From Pseudomonas fildesensis (GTDB lineage: Bacteria > Pseudomonadota > Gammaproteobacteria > Pseudomonadales > Pseudomonadaceae): DNA of 64,000 nt. Location of the stretch: positions 248,001 through 312,000 of the forward strand of contig NZ_LFMW01000013.1 in NCBI RefSeq assembly GCF_001050345.1, in the 5' to 3' direction. A program made the position numbers and the translations under genes. This document shows, piece by piece, positions 35,446 to 43,368 of this stretch. The notes below the pieces were generated by a model. That model was not told where the DNA came from and did no database searches. It saw only the letters and a list, made by a program, of their open reading frames with translations. Within the stretch, counting starts at the first letter, position 1. Each line of letters begins with the position of its first letter.

Positions 35446-36423
35446 ATGCAATCGATACGTGTTGCTGTTCTGGCTTTTAACGGCGTTAGCCTGTTCCACC
35501 TTTCTGTGCCGGGAGTGGTGCTGGGGACGGCGCAGTCGGCACCTGGCGAACCTCAATACGAGATCAATTACTGCGCAGAGACGCCGGGAATGGTGAGCAG
35601 CGACCAAGGAATCGGTTTAGCGGTCACGCACGGCCTGGAGCTGATGGAGGCATCTGACGTAATCGTCATTCCAGCGTGGGCCGAGCAATCGCTCGTTGCA
35701 TCTGCCGAGCTGGTGGGTGCGCTTCAGCTCGCCAATGCCCAAGGCAAGCTCATCGTCGGATTATGTTTAGGCGCATTCGTGCTTGGGGATGCCGGGTTAC
35801 TTGATGGGAGAGAAGCGACTACTCACTGGGCAGTCAGAGAGGAGTTTGCGAGACGTTTCCCTGAAGTTCGTTTCAGGCCCGAAGTGCTCTATGTCAGTGA
35901 TGGCAATATCGTGACCTCTGCGGGAACCGTGGCGGCAATCGATTGTTGCCTTCATCTTGTAAGGCAGCGACTTGGCGCCGATGTGGCGAATCGCACTGCG
36001 AAGATGCTGGTGACGCCGCCACATAGGCAAGGAGGTCAAGCTCAATACGTTGAGCATCCTGTGCCGCAACTTTCTAGAGAGACCCATTTGTCTGATGTAC
36101 TGGCGTGGGCCAGATTGAACCTAGCCAATGATCTGTCGCTCGACGTTCTTGCAGACATGGCGAAGATGAGTAGGCGCACGTTCACTCGACGTTTCAGGGA
36201 GGCCACTGGCTGTACCGTTTCTAAATGGTTGAATGCTGAGCGAGTCGCCAGGGCGCAACAGCTGCTCGAAACGACGGATTTACCGATTGAATGCGTTGCC
36301 GGTGAGGCAGGCTTTGGTACCCCCTTATCCTTGAGGCAACAATTCGGAGTTCAGCTCGGCACTTCGCCGTCTGAGTATCGGCGAATGTTTTTTCGTGAAA
36401 TGAAACGTGAAGACAAAACATAG
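35446..36423 (+). CDS. GlxA-type transcription regulator (DJ-1/PfpI domain plus AraC HTH)
   Basis: A 325-residue regulator. The N-terminal DJ-1/PfpI-like domain (about 5-185) includes the nucleophile-elbow-like GLCLGAFVLGDAGLLDGREATTH segment, here with Cys near residue 108. The C-terminal AraC HTH (about 220-318) has ANDLSLDVLADMAKMSRRTF and PIECVAGEAGFGTPLSLRQQF. The ATG at 35446 follows GAGG; an in-frame ATG 11 codons earlier is less well placed. It is divergent from the metallo-hydrolase gene across 235 bp. An IS3-type end starts 7 bp after its stop. Confidence 0.88.
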   Translation: MQSIRVAVLAFNGVSLFHLSVPGVVLGTAQSAPGEPQYEINYCAETPGMVSSDQGIGLAVTHGLELMEASDVIVIPAWAEQSLVASAELVGALQLANAQGKLIVGLCLGAFVLGDAGLLDGREATTHWAVREEFARRFPEVRFRPEVLYVSDGNIVTSAGTVAAIDCCLHLVRQRLGADVANRTAKMLVTPPHRQGGQAQYVEHPVPQLSRETHLSDVLAWARLNLANDLSLDVLADMAKMSRRTFTRRFREATGCTVSKWLNAERVARAQQLLETTDLPIECVAGEAGFGTPLSLRQQFGVQLGTSPSEYRRMFFREMKREDKT

Positions 36424-36430
36424 GGAACTG

Positions 36431-36660
36431 TGAATCGCCCCGGGTTTCGTAGACACCCCTTTGCCTTAGACTGAGGCCAATTAGGAGGTGCCATTAGCAA
36501 TCCGCGTTACCCCGAAGAATTCAAAATCCAAGCGGTCAATCAAGTGACCGAAAAGAAGCTGCCTGTCGCTAATGTAGCTGCCCGTCTTGGCGTGTTGACG
36601 CATAGCTTCTACGCCTGGGTAAAGCATGGGTTCCGGGGGAGCCCGAGCTATCATCTATAA
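36431..36660 (+). mobile_element. IS3-family insertion sequence, left end with truncated OrfA
   Basis: TGAATCGCCCCGGGTTTCGT at 36431 looks like an IS3-family terminal repeat. Behind it, AGGAGGTG precedes an ATT-started frame (36493) reading ISNPRYPEEFKIQAVNQVTE then KKLPVANVAARLGVLTHSFY, the HTH part of IS3 OrfA. The frame diverges after AWVKHGF and stops at 36658. The OrfB integrase and right end are absent, so the element is dead. Confidence 0.75.
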
Positions 36661-37155
36661 CTGCTGTCATGCGGTAACCCACTCCTTGATTGGGGCCCGG
36701 GCATCAACCCTAAACGCTCTGAAGTCTTGAGCCCCGGGTTTTTACTGCATCATGGTTCGCTGTAGCTATCCATGTCCATTTGCAGCCGCAACACAGCTCG
36801 GCCATGGCACTGTTCGCCTGGTCGAGGTAGATCTTTTGCTTTGCAACGACCTTGGCTTCGGAAAACGTAGTTGGAGGGCTTGAGAAGGTGGGGCTGATTG
36901 CCTACGGAAAGCAGTTTTTTCATTGGAAAGCTTATGCAATTGACAGAATCGCAGTATACGCACGACTCCATGGCTGCCGATGGCGAGGGCAATGCGGGCG
37001 TTTTCGCGCCCGCATCGATCCCATCGATCTCGGCCACCTACGTGGCGAGCACGTACAAGTTCTGTAGGCCAAGGCCCCTAGGGAGTTCTTTTGACATTTC
37101 CCCTCTCTATTAGGCACGTCAGAGGATCTGCCAGTGTACTGAACGAGAATGCTGA
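36661..37155. other. Region of degraded sequence, no supported gene
   Basis: Short frames occur on both strands but none matches a family I know. One plus-strand frame (about 36934-37110, beginning MQLTESQYTHDSMAADGEG) has a plausible protein-like composition but no recognisable motif. The stretch lies between an IS3 end and an MvaU fragment and is best read as a deletion scar. Confidence 0.4.
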
Positions 37156-37317
37156 CCTTCTCTCCACGCCGAACAGCTCCAAGCTCTCGAAGCCTTGAAG
37201 GGGGATTCTGGCCTCAAGAAAGAAATTGAATTCGAAACGAAGCTACGCAATTTGCTCGCAAAGTATGGCTACAGCCTGAAAGACGTTATCAACCTGCTTG
37301 AGGCTCCGTCGCGAAAG
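37156..37317 (+). pseudogene. MvaT/MvaU (H-NS family) N-terminal fragment
   Basis: The frame reads AEQLQALEALKGDSGLKKEI then EFETKLRNLLAKYGYSLKDV and INLLEAPSRK. This is the coiled-coil oligomerisation domain of Pseudomonas MvaT/MvaU xenogeneic silencers. The true N-terminus is lost (stop at 37153) and the C-terminal AT-hook-like DNA-binding domain is missing; the frame runs out into the SDR gene. A TTG at 37195 could start translation, but no ribosome-binding site supports it. Confidence 0.65.
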
Positions 37318-37345
37318 CATTTCGCCGCACAAGAGGTACTTAAAT

Positions 37346-38089
37346 ATGAATTATCTGCAAAACAAGGTTGCCATTGTCACTGGCGCGTCTTCCGGCATTG
37401 GTGCTGCCACCACCCGCGCATTGGCCGCACAGGGCGTTCGCGTCGTGGCAGCAGCACTCGATCAGAACGGGTTGGAAGCGTTTGTTGCCGAGCTGCGTGA
37501 GGCCGGGAGCGACGTAGTCGCTTTCACCACAGACGTTACCCATCTGGATCAAACCAAAGCGCTCGCGAAGTTTGCACAAGACACCTACGGGGCTGTGGAC
37601 ATCTTGGTCAACACCGCCGGTCTCATGCTCTTTTCCAACTGGGTCGATTTGGCCGTGCAGGATTGGGAAAAGATGATCGATGTGAACATCAAGGGCTACC
37701 TCAACGCTACTGCTGCGGTACTGCCGTTCATGTTGGAACGGAAGTCCGGGCAGATTCTCAACATGGACTCCGTTGCAGGTCACCAGGTCGGCCCGGCGGC
37801 GGGTGTTTACAGCGCTACCAAGTTTTTCGTCCAGGCCATGACCGAGTCTATGCGCAAGGAGTTGGGCGTGCAGCATGGTATTCGCGTCAACACCGTCAGC
37901 CCCGGCGTGATCAATACCGGCTGGGCAGACAAGGTCAGCGATCCTGAAGGGCGCAAGGCTGCTCAGGAGCTGAACCGGATTGCCATTGCGCCTGACGATA
38001 TCGCCCGTGCTGTGATTTACGCGCTCAATCAACCGGAAAACGTCACCGTCAACGATTTGATCATCTCGCCGACTCGCCAGGATTGGTAA
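37346..38089 (+). CDS. Short-chain dehydrogenase/reductase
   Basis: A 247-residue classical SDR. The cofactor loop TGASSGIG is at about residues 12-19, NTAG at about 87-90, and the catalytic Ser in NMDSVAG with YSATK (Tyr about 154, Lys about 158). It ends with NVTVNDLIISPTRQDW, as in NADP-dependent SDRs of the YdfG/serine-dehydrogenase-like group. The ATG at 37346 follows AAGAGGTAC. It is the first gene of a plus-strand run (SDR, two NTF2-like proteins, two NAD(P)-binding proteins, an SRPBCC protein) with short gaps, probably one operon. Substrate unknown. Confidence 0.9.
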   Translation: MNYLQNKVAIVTGASSGIGAATTRALAAQGVRVVAAALDQNGLEAFVAELREAGSDVVAFTTDVTHLDQTKALAKFAQDTYGAVDILVNTAGLMLFSNWVDLAVQDWEKMIDVNIKGYLNATAAVLPFMLERKSGQILNMDSVAGHQVGPAAGVYSATKFFVQAMTESMRKELGVQHGIRVNTVSPGVINTGWADKVSDPEGRKAAQELNRIAIAPDDIARAVIYALNQPENVTVNDLIISPTRQDW

Positions 38090-38158
38090 TTGTCGGTTGA
38101 GTTTTTCGTGTCCGATTGACCAAAAGGGTCACCGGCAACATGCAACCAGGAGTACATG

Positions 38159-38539
38159 ATGAGCAATCCAACTTACGTCCAGGAATACAACGCGATCGTC
38201 GCCGTTTTGAGCCAGTACAACCAAGGTGGGGCCAAGGCTGACAGCAGTTTGATGAAGCCCGCGTTCAACGAACAGGCCACCATGTTTGGGGTCGACGGTG
38301 ACAAGCTCGTCGGCGGGGCGATCCAGAATCTGTACGACGTCATCGACAACTCTTTTCGCCCATCTCCCGAAGCCAAAGCCGCGATCGTTCGCATCGACAT
38401 TGTGGGCACTGCCGCCAGTGCGCGCGTTGATACCGACAATGTTTCGGGGTTTCGATTCACCGACTTCTTCAACCTGCTGAAGGTAGAAGGCAAGTGGACG
38501 ATCGTCAGCAAGATTTACCACACCCATCCGAGCGCTTGA
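38159..38539 (+). CDS. NTF2-like putative lumazine-binding protein, copy 1
   Basis: A 126-residue cytoplasmic protein of the cystatin/NTF2-like fold, Lumazine_bd_2 type. It opens SNPTYVQEYNAIVAVLSQY, has the buried AFNEQATMFGVDGDKLVGGAI hairpin and closes FTDFFNLLKVEGKWTIVSKI. Two ATGs stand in tandem (38156, 38159) after AGGAG; the second has the better spacing. It is very like copies at 42917 and 44567 and less like 38599. Such proteins occur as small enzymes or ligand binders; none of the acidic catalytic pairs of SnoaL-like cyclases can be confirmed by eye. Function unknown. Confidence 0.82.
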   Translation: MSNPTYVQEYNAIVAVLSQYNQGGAKADSSLMKPAFNEQATMFGVDGDKLVGGAIQNLYDVIDNSFRPSPEAKAAIVRIDIVGTAASARVDTDNVSGFRFTDFFNLLKVEGKWTIVSKIYHTHPSA

Positions 38540-38555
38540 GTATTTGAGCGCCTCT

Positions 38556-38584
38556 GGCGAGGTGGGTTGTACCTCGCCCTTATT
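38556..38584 (+). terminator. Hairpin between NTF2-like copies 1 and 2
   Basis: GGCGAGGT-GGGTTGT-ACCTCGCC is a perfect 8-bp stem followed by CTTATT. It lies 17 bp after the copy 1 stop and 15 bp before the copy 2 start, so it may attenuate rather than end transcription. Confidence 0.45.
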
Positions 38585-38598
38585 AAAACGAGAAAACC

Positions 38599-38985
38599 AT
38601 GTCAAAGAACATCAAGGCAGTACCAACTTCCGAGTACAACGCTGTCATCGCAACTGCCAATCAGTACGTTGAAGGTCTGCGAGTGGGCAGTGCAGAAGGC
38701 GTTGCTCAGGCTTTCCATAAAGACGCCGTGATGTACGGTTTCACAAATGGTGAGCTGCTTGGCGGCCCGATCAAGAATTTGTTTGATTTCGTTCAGAAGA
38801 ACGGTAGCGCCCCAGAAATTACCACTCGGCTCGACATACTGGCGATCACACCCACGACAGCCGTGGTGCGTGTCGATATGGAAAAGGATGCGATAGGCGC
38901 GGACTACAACGACTACCTGACCCTGATCAAAATCGACGGCACCTGGAAGGTCATCGCCAAGGTTTATCACCAGTTCGAAGGTTGA
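38599..38985 (+). CDS. NTF2-like putative lumazine-binding protein, copy 2 (divergent)
   Basis: A 128-residue protein with the same fold and order of motifs as copy 1: PTSEYNAVIATANQYVEGL, then HKDAVMYGFTNGELLGGPIK, and a C-terminal YLTLIKIDGTWKVIAKVYHQF. Identity to the other copies is clearly lower, so it represents an older duplication or a separate acquisition. It is followed after 69 bp by two NAD(P)-binding proteins on the same strand. Function unknown. Confidence 0.8.
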   Translation: MSKNIKAVPTSEYNAVIATANQYVEGLRVGSAEGVAQAFHKDAVMYGFTNGELLGGPIKNLFDFVQKNGSAPEITTRLDILAITPTTAVVRVDMEKDAIGADYNDYLTLIKIDGTWKVIAKVYHQFEG

Positions 38986-39054
38986 GTGTTCACCGATCCC
39001 GGTTGAATCAATGCCGGGATCGGAGCTCGTTCATCGTCAAATGGAGAAGCGATC

Positions 39055-39723
39055 ATGAGTAAGGTTTTCATCATCGGCGCCGCTGGCAAAGTGGGGCGGC
39101 GATTGATTAAGCAACTCGTCGGGCGAGGTTACGAAGCGATCGCACTGCATCGGAACCCGGAGCAGGGGAGTGAGCTTGCGGATTTGGGAGCGACGCCCAT
39201 CGAAGGCAATTTGTTGGAGCTTGAATCAGGGCGAATGGCGCAGCTTATGTCGAGCAGTGATGCCGTTGTCTTCACTGCAGGTGCGGGCGGCGCAGGTATG
39301 GATCTGACCAATGCGATTGATGGGCGAGGATTGGAGTTGGCAGTGGCCGCAACCATTCAAGCAGGTGTCCGGCGTTTCATTCTGGTCTCGGCCTTCCCCG
39401 ATGCGCTGCGTGGTAGCCCGGTATCCGAAGGTTTCGAAAATTACATTGCCGTGAAAAAACGAGCTGATGCTCACTTGGTGGGGACGGGTTTGGATTGGGT
39501 GATTGTGCGCCCAGGAACGCTTCTGGATGACACCGGCACTGGCAAAATCCGTGCTGACGTCGCTATTCCTTACGGTGAAGTTTCAAGAGATGACGTGGCA
39601 GCGACACTTGCCGAGTTGATCGATCAGCCCAAGGTGAGCCGGGTCATTATCGAACTCACTCAGGGTGACACACCAGTCTCCGACGCGGTTCGCAGGCTTG
39701 GTCATGAGCGTTGCTTACAATGA
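39055..39723 (+). CDS. NAD(P)-binding atypical SDR (YwnB/YhfK-like)
   Basis: A 222-residue Rossmann protein of the NAD(P)H-binding extended/atypical SDR group. The dinucleotide loop is GAAGKVGRRLIKQL at about residues 8-21, and DLTNAIDGRGLELAVAA and RFILVSAF follow the usual order. The catalytic Tyr-Lys pair of classical SDRs is replaced here by the YIAVKKRAD arrangement seen in flavin-reductase/biliverdin-reductase-like members. AGAAG precedes the ATG. Its stop overlaps the next start by 4 bp, so the pair is co-translated. Confidence 0.85.
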   Translation: MSKVFIIGAAGKVGRRLIKQLVGRGYEAIALHRNPEQGSELADLGATPIEGNLLELESGRMAQLMSSSDAVVFTAGAGGAGMDLTNAIDGRGLELAVAATIQAGVRRFILVSAFPDALRGSPVSEGFENYIAVKKRADAHLVGTGLDWVIVRPGTLLDDTGTGKIRADVAIPYGEVSRDDVAATLAELIDQPKVSRVIIELTQGDTPVSDAVRRLGHERCLQ

Positions 39724-40349
39724 AGTTGATTTTGGTTGGCGCTACGGGGCTTGTTGGACGCGAGGTTCTGAAACAGGCGCTCGACGATCCACGTATCAGC
39801 CTTGTGGTTGCGCCGACTCGCCGTGCGCTTGCAGCACATCCCAAGTTACATGCACCTCTAACCGACTTCGACAATCTACCGGAAACAGTCGACTGGTGGC
39901 GGGCGGATGCCGTGATCTGCACATTGGGCACGACGATGCGGCGCGCTGGATCGAGAGACGCTTTTCGGCTTGTTGATTACGAGTACCCGTTGGATGTAGC
40001 GCGCTTTGCCAGAATGAATGGCACCTCAACATATGTTCTCAACTCGGCCATTGGGGCGAACCCAAACTCGAGTTTTTTCTACAGCCGGGTAAAGGGCGAG
40101 TTGGAAACATCTCTTACAGGTCTTGGTTTTGAATCACTCACCTATGTGAGACCCGGCGTCATCAGTGGGACGCGCAATGAGCTGCGGCTCGGCGAGCGTG
40201 CACTGGTGTTTGCGCTCGGCTTGGCAGGAAGATTTTTACCCGCTCGGTGGCAACTTAACCCCGCGTCGCGAATCGCCCAGCTGCTCCTCGAGTCCGCCCT
40301 TGAGCACAGACCGGGTGTCCACATCATCACCTCCGAGTGCTGCATTTGA
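39720..40349 (+). CDS. NAD(P)-binding protein, NAD(P)H-dependent atypical SDR
   Basis: A 209-residue Rossmann-fold protein resembling the HTATIP2/oxidoreductase-like atypical SDRs. The nucleotide loop GATGLVGREVLKQAL is at about residues 7-21; ADAVICTLGTT near 68 and the active-site region NPNSSFFYSRVKGELE (Tyr, Lys) near 118-133 are intact, followed by YVRPGVISG. The ATG at 39720 overlaps the TGA of the preceding gene (ATGA), so I prefer it to a TTG three codons upstream. Product and partner enzyme of the preceding gene are unknown. Confidence 0.83.
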   Translation: MKLILVGATGLVGREVLKQALDDPRISLVVAPTRRALAAHPKLHAPLTDFDNLPETVDWWRADAVICTLGTTMRRAGSRDAFRLVDYEYPLDVARFARMNGTSTYVLNSAIGANPNSSFFYSRVKGELETSLTGLGFESLTYVRPGVISGTRNELRLGERALVFALGLAGRFLPARWQLNPASRIAQLLLESALEHRPGVHIITSECCI

Positions 40350-40398
40350 GCCGGAGTTAGCTGTTTTCACAAATAGATCATTTGAAGGGAGATACACG

Positions 40399-40839
40399 AT
40401 GCCGATGGTTGAGTTTTCCGCTGTCTTGGACTGCAATACAGGAAACGCTTGGAGCGTGTTGAAAAAATTTGGAGAGATTCATAAATGGCATCCGTCGATT
40501 GTCGAAAGCAGCATTGAGGACAACCAACCTGATGGATTGGTCGGCTGTATTCGCAGACTCACGCTGGCCGATGGTGCAGTTGTCAGGGAGCGTTTGTTAT
40601 CGGTCGATGATCACAATACAACGCTATCCTACCGCTTCGAGGAGGCTCCATTAGCGCTGGACAACTATGTTGCCACGGTGAAATTGGCCTCTCTCACTGG
40701 ACAGTCCAAGACGTTCATCAATTGGTCTGCAAGCTTTGACCTGCAAGATTTGAATACAGCAGACCACTACCAGGAACTCATACGAGGACTGATCGTGGAT
40801 GGTCACAATAGTCTTCAGTTGTTTCTAATCCGGCATTAA
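40399..40839 (+). CDS. SRPBCC (START/Bet v 1-like) family protein
   Basis: A 146-residue small ligand-binding protein. It has the helix-grip pattern of the polyketide cyclase/MxaD type: VEFSAVLDCNTGNAWSVLKK, FGEIHKWHPSIVESSIED, GCIRRLTLADGAVVRERLLS, then LSYRFEEAPLALDNYVATVK and a long C-terminal helix. A GAAGGGAGA ribosome-binding site precedes the ATG at 40399. It is the last gene of the 37346-40839 run, 50 bp after the previous stop. Proteins of this fold bind hydrophobic small molecules; no ligand can be assigned. Confidence 0.82.
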   Translation: MPMVEFSAVLDCNTGNAWSVLKKFGEIHKWHPSIVESSIEDNQPDGLVGCIRRLTLADGAVVRERLLSVDDHNTTLSYRFEEAPLALDNYVATVKLASLTGQSKTFINWSASFDLQDLNTADHYQELIRGLIVDGHNSLQLFLIRH

Positions 40840-41296
40840 AGAATTCAAGGAATTGACACGTCCAGTCCTGGCTAGGCAAGCATTTTAAACTTGAATGCAA
40901 AAGGGCATTTGGAAGCTGATGACATTCAGCTCAGTTGACTACTGCAGCCATCGCTGAACACCCGGGTTTCGATCAGGGTGTTTTATTTAACCAAGTGCAT
41001 TGCTGGAGCTCTGGCGGGCCCTAGCCTGCGTGACGTTAGTACGAGGATTAAAAACTCAGGCCAATCGTTCGGCTGGCAGGATATGTACACCGGGCGGGGC
41101 GTTAGGGTCATATAAAGCAACGCCTGGGTCTGTTGGGCGCCGGGGTAAGCCTCCATCGCTTGGGCAGCAGAGGCCTTTCGAGCCCAAGATTGCCACCAGC
41201 AATCGGTTGGCGAGAACGAATTCGTTGCGATGGTTGCCGATCACGCCAAGGCGTATCAAGGCTAAGGCTGCACTAAGGCCCGACGCTCGCGCGAGA
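40840..41296. other. Intergenic region, no gene supported
   Basis: Open frames on both strands overlap each other and show no motif. A plus-strand stretch near 41190-41273 reads QSVGENEFVAMVADHAKAYQ then stops, and could be a decayed C-terminus, but I do not recognise the family. Confidence 0.4.
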
Positions 41297-41689
41297 TCAA
41301 ATGCTGGAACAGGAGGCGACCGAACTTACCGGCACCGCACGCCTGAGTTCCAAAATTTTACGCTCATGTACAGCTCCCCATTCCCGCATGGCACTCACCA
41401 AAGGCGCGAGAGAGCTACCTAATTCTGTCAGCGAATACTCCACCTTTGGCGGCACCTCGCGATAGATTTCGCGATGAATAATCCCATCAACCTCCAGCTC
41501 TCTCAGCTGCAGTGTCAGCATCCTCTGAGTGATATCTGGTATCAGGCGTCGCAGTTCGTTGAAGCGCTTCGTTCCTGACATCAGGTGAAACAGTATGAGC
41601 GATTTCCATTTTCCGCCAATGACATCGACAGTAAACGCGACGGGACAAGCGAAGGCCTCAATTTCATCCTGAGGGTTACATTTTTTCAC
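41297..41689 (-). CDS. HxlR-family transcription regulator
   Basis: About 130 residues. HxlR winged-HTH signatures are clear: CPVAFTVDVIGGKWKSLILF, then GTKRFNELRRLIPDITQRML and YREVPPKVEYSLTELG. A Cys in the FACPVAF segment sits where HxlR/QorR/YodB-type regulators have their redox- or electrophile-sensing cysteine. An ATG at 41728 is in frame, but it falls inside a palindrome that looks like the operator, so I use the GTG at 41689; the start is uncertain. It is divergent from an old yellow enzyme gene and likely represses it until an electrophile or quinone reacts with the cysteine, as known for YodB-type members. Confidence 0.88.
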   Translation of the reverse strand: MKKCNPQDEIEAFACPVAFTVDVIGGKWKSLILFHLMSGTKRFNELRRLIPDITQRMLTLQLRELEVDGIIHREIYREVPPKVEYSLTELGSSLAPLVSAMREWGAVHERKILELRRAVPVSSVASCSSI

Positions 41690-41722
41690 TGTTATCACCA
41701 CGGTATAAAAAGTGTGCCTACA

Positions 41723-41736
41723 GCACAAAATTGTGC
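41723..41736. promoter_or_regulatory. Palindromic operator candidate between HxlR and old yellow enzyme
   Basis: GCACAA-AA-TTGTGC is a perfect inverted repeat in the divergent promoter region, with a TATAAA-like tract at 41705. It is well placed for binding by the HxlR-family dimer. Confidence 0.5.
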
Positions 41737-41801
41737 GTACTTACGCGAAAGTGCTCCGTAAGCTAGCATCATTCGATATTGAACACTATGGAATCCGCTT
41801 G

Positions 41802-42842
41802 ATGAGCTTGTTGTTATCCCCACATGAAATTAAAGGCCTAAAACTGAAAAACCGGGTCGTCATGTCCCCTATGTGCATGCACATGGCAGCGGATGATGGC
41901 TTTGTCACTGACTGGCACCGCGTTCATTATGGAGCTCGTGCTCTGGGTCAGGCGGCGCTGATTTTTCCCGAAACGTTGGCTATTCAGGCTGACGGTCGTA
42001 TCGGTGCCGGTGACCTTGGTATCTGGAGTGATGAACACGTTGTCGGCTTAAAGTCTCTGACTGAACTGCTTCACAGCTTTGGTGCAAAAGCTGGTGCCCA
42101 GATCGGTCATGCAGGGCGCAATGCCGATCTGCCCAACCTTATTCATATCGCACCTTCGGCGATTCCGTTCACGGATACCAGCCCTGTGCCTCGCGCACTC
42201 TTGGCTGATGAAATTCCGGATTTGGTAAAGCTCTATGGCGATGCCGCACGACGCGCCAGTGAAGCGGGCTTTGATGTGCTCGAGATCCATGCCGCTCATG
42301 GTTATTTGCTGAATGAGTTCCTCTCCCCACTCGCCAATACCCGCGATGACGAATATGGCGGTGATGCCCAGCGTCGCTATCGCTTCCTGCGCGAAGTGCT
42401 GGATGAAGTCAAAACCCATTGGGGCGATCGTCCGCTGTTTGTTCGTATCTCCAGCTCTGATTACGCCGAAGGCGGAAACACGCCTGAGTCATTCCTTGAA
42501 TACGGTCGCTGGATGAAAGAGCAGGGCGTCGATCTGATCGACTGCAGCTCCGGCGGGATCAAGATGATCAAGGTTCAGACCTATCCAGGTTACCAAGTCC
42601 CGGCTGCTGAGTTGCTGCGTAAGGAACTGCATATTGCTACAGGGGCCGTGGGTGTAATCCAGAGTGGTCGTCAAGCCGAAGAAATCCTGCAGAACGGCCG
42701 AGCCGACCTGGTGTTTGTCGGGCGGCAAATGCTGCGTGATCCATTCTGGGTGCGCACTGCAGCGGATGATTTGAAAGAAATCATTGAGATTCCTGCTGCC
42801 TACACTCGTTACGGTTCTGTATGGCTTGATACCAAAGCGTGA
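41802..42842 (+). CDS. Old yellow enzyme family flavin oxidoreductase, YqjM-like
   Basis: A 346-residue FMN-dependent ene-reductase that reduces activated C=C bonds of enones, quinones or nitro compounds with NAD(P)H. It has MSPMCMHMA (FMN-contacting region, with the Cys of YqjM-type enzymes near residue 25), AGAQIGHAGRNAD near 104, the substrate His pair region HAAHGYLLNEFLSPLANTR near 171-189, DEYGGD and the C-terminal FVGRQMLRDPFW. This is the thermophilic-like/YqjM subclass. The ATG at 41802 is the natural start (MSLLLSPHEIKGLKLKNR). It is divergent from the HxlR regulator and 75 bp ahead of NTF2-like copy 3. Confidence 0.92.
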   Translation: MSLLLSPHEIKGLKLKNRVVMSPMCMHMAADDGFVTDWHRVHYGARALGQAALIFPETLAIQADGRIGAGDLGIWSDEHVVGLKSLTELLHSFGAKAGAQIGHAGRNADLPNLIHIAPSAIPFTDTSPVPRALLADEIPDLVKLYGDAARRASEAGFDVLEIHAAHGYLLNEFLSPLANTRDDEYGGDAQRRYRFLREVLDEVKTHWGDRPLFVRISSSDYAEGGNTPESFLEYGRWMKEQGVDLIDCSSGGIKMIKVQTYPGYQVPAAELLRKELHIATGAVGVIQSGRQAEEILQNGRADLVFVGRQMLRDPFWVRTAADDLKEIIEIPAAYTRYGSVWLDTKA

Positions 42843-42916
42843 ATTAGTCCAGGTCCTAAGCGGGCGGCTGGGAGGTGCTAGTCCTCAACCCAATCCAACG
42901 AAGCAGGAGTAAAACC

Positions 42917-43300
42917 ATGAGCAAACCTACTTACGTACACGAATACCAAGCCATCACCGAGGTGCTGAACAAGTACATTGAGGGCTGCAAGCAAGCAAAG
43001 AGCAGCATCATGAAGTCTGCTTTCAATGAGCAAGCGACGATGTTTAGCGTCGATGGAGACGGTAAGCTGGCCGGCGGCGCAATTGCAATCCTGTTCAAGG
43101 GGATCGACGAGGGTTTTCGCCCATCTCCAGATGCACCGGCAGCTATCGTACGCATTGAGATTGTCGGTACGGCGGCTAGTGCGCGCATCGACGCCAACGA
43201 CATATCAGGCATTTCCTTCACCGACTTTTTCCATTTGTTGAAAGTCGATGGCCAGTGGACGGTCGTCAGCAAGATCTTTCACATCCACGTCGCGTCTTGA
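42917..43300 (+). CDS. NTF2-like putative lumazine-binding protein, copy 3
   Basis: A 127-residue protein highly similar to copies 1 and 4: MSKPTYVHEYQAITEVLNKY, AFNEQATMFSVDGDGKLAGG, FRPSPDAPAAIVRIEIVGTA, FTDFFHLLKVDGQWTVVSKI. The ATG at 42917 follows AGGAG. It lies between the old yellow enzyme and an exported esterase on the same strand, so it is probably part of the HxlR-controlled unit. The buried residues conserved in all three close copies (Phe/Met in the hairpin, the AASARID strand) suggest a shared ligand. Function unknown. Confidence 0.82.
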   Translation: MSKPTYVHEYQAITEVLNKYIEGCKQAKSSIMKSAFNEQATMFSVDGDGKLAGGAIAILFKGIDEGFRPSPDAPAAIVRIEIVGTAASARIDANDISGISFTDFFHLLKVDGQWTVVSKIFHIHVAS

Positions 43301-43368
43301 ACCGCTGTCGTCCTTGAGTCTGCGGTAGTTGAGGCTTCCCAGCACTCAGACATAAAAATGGAAACGTC

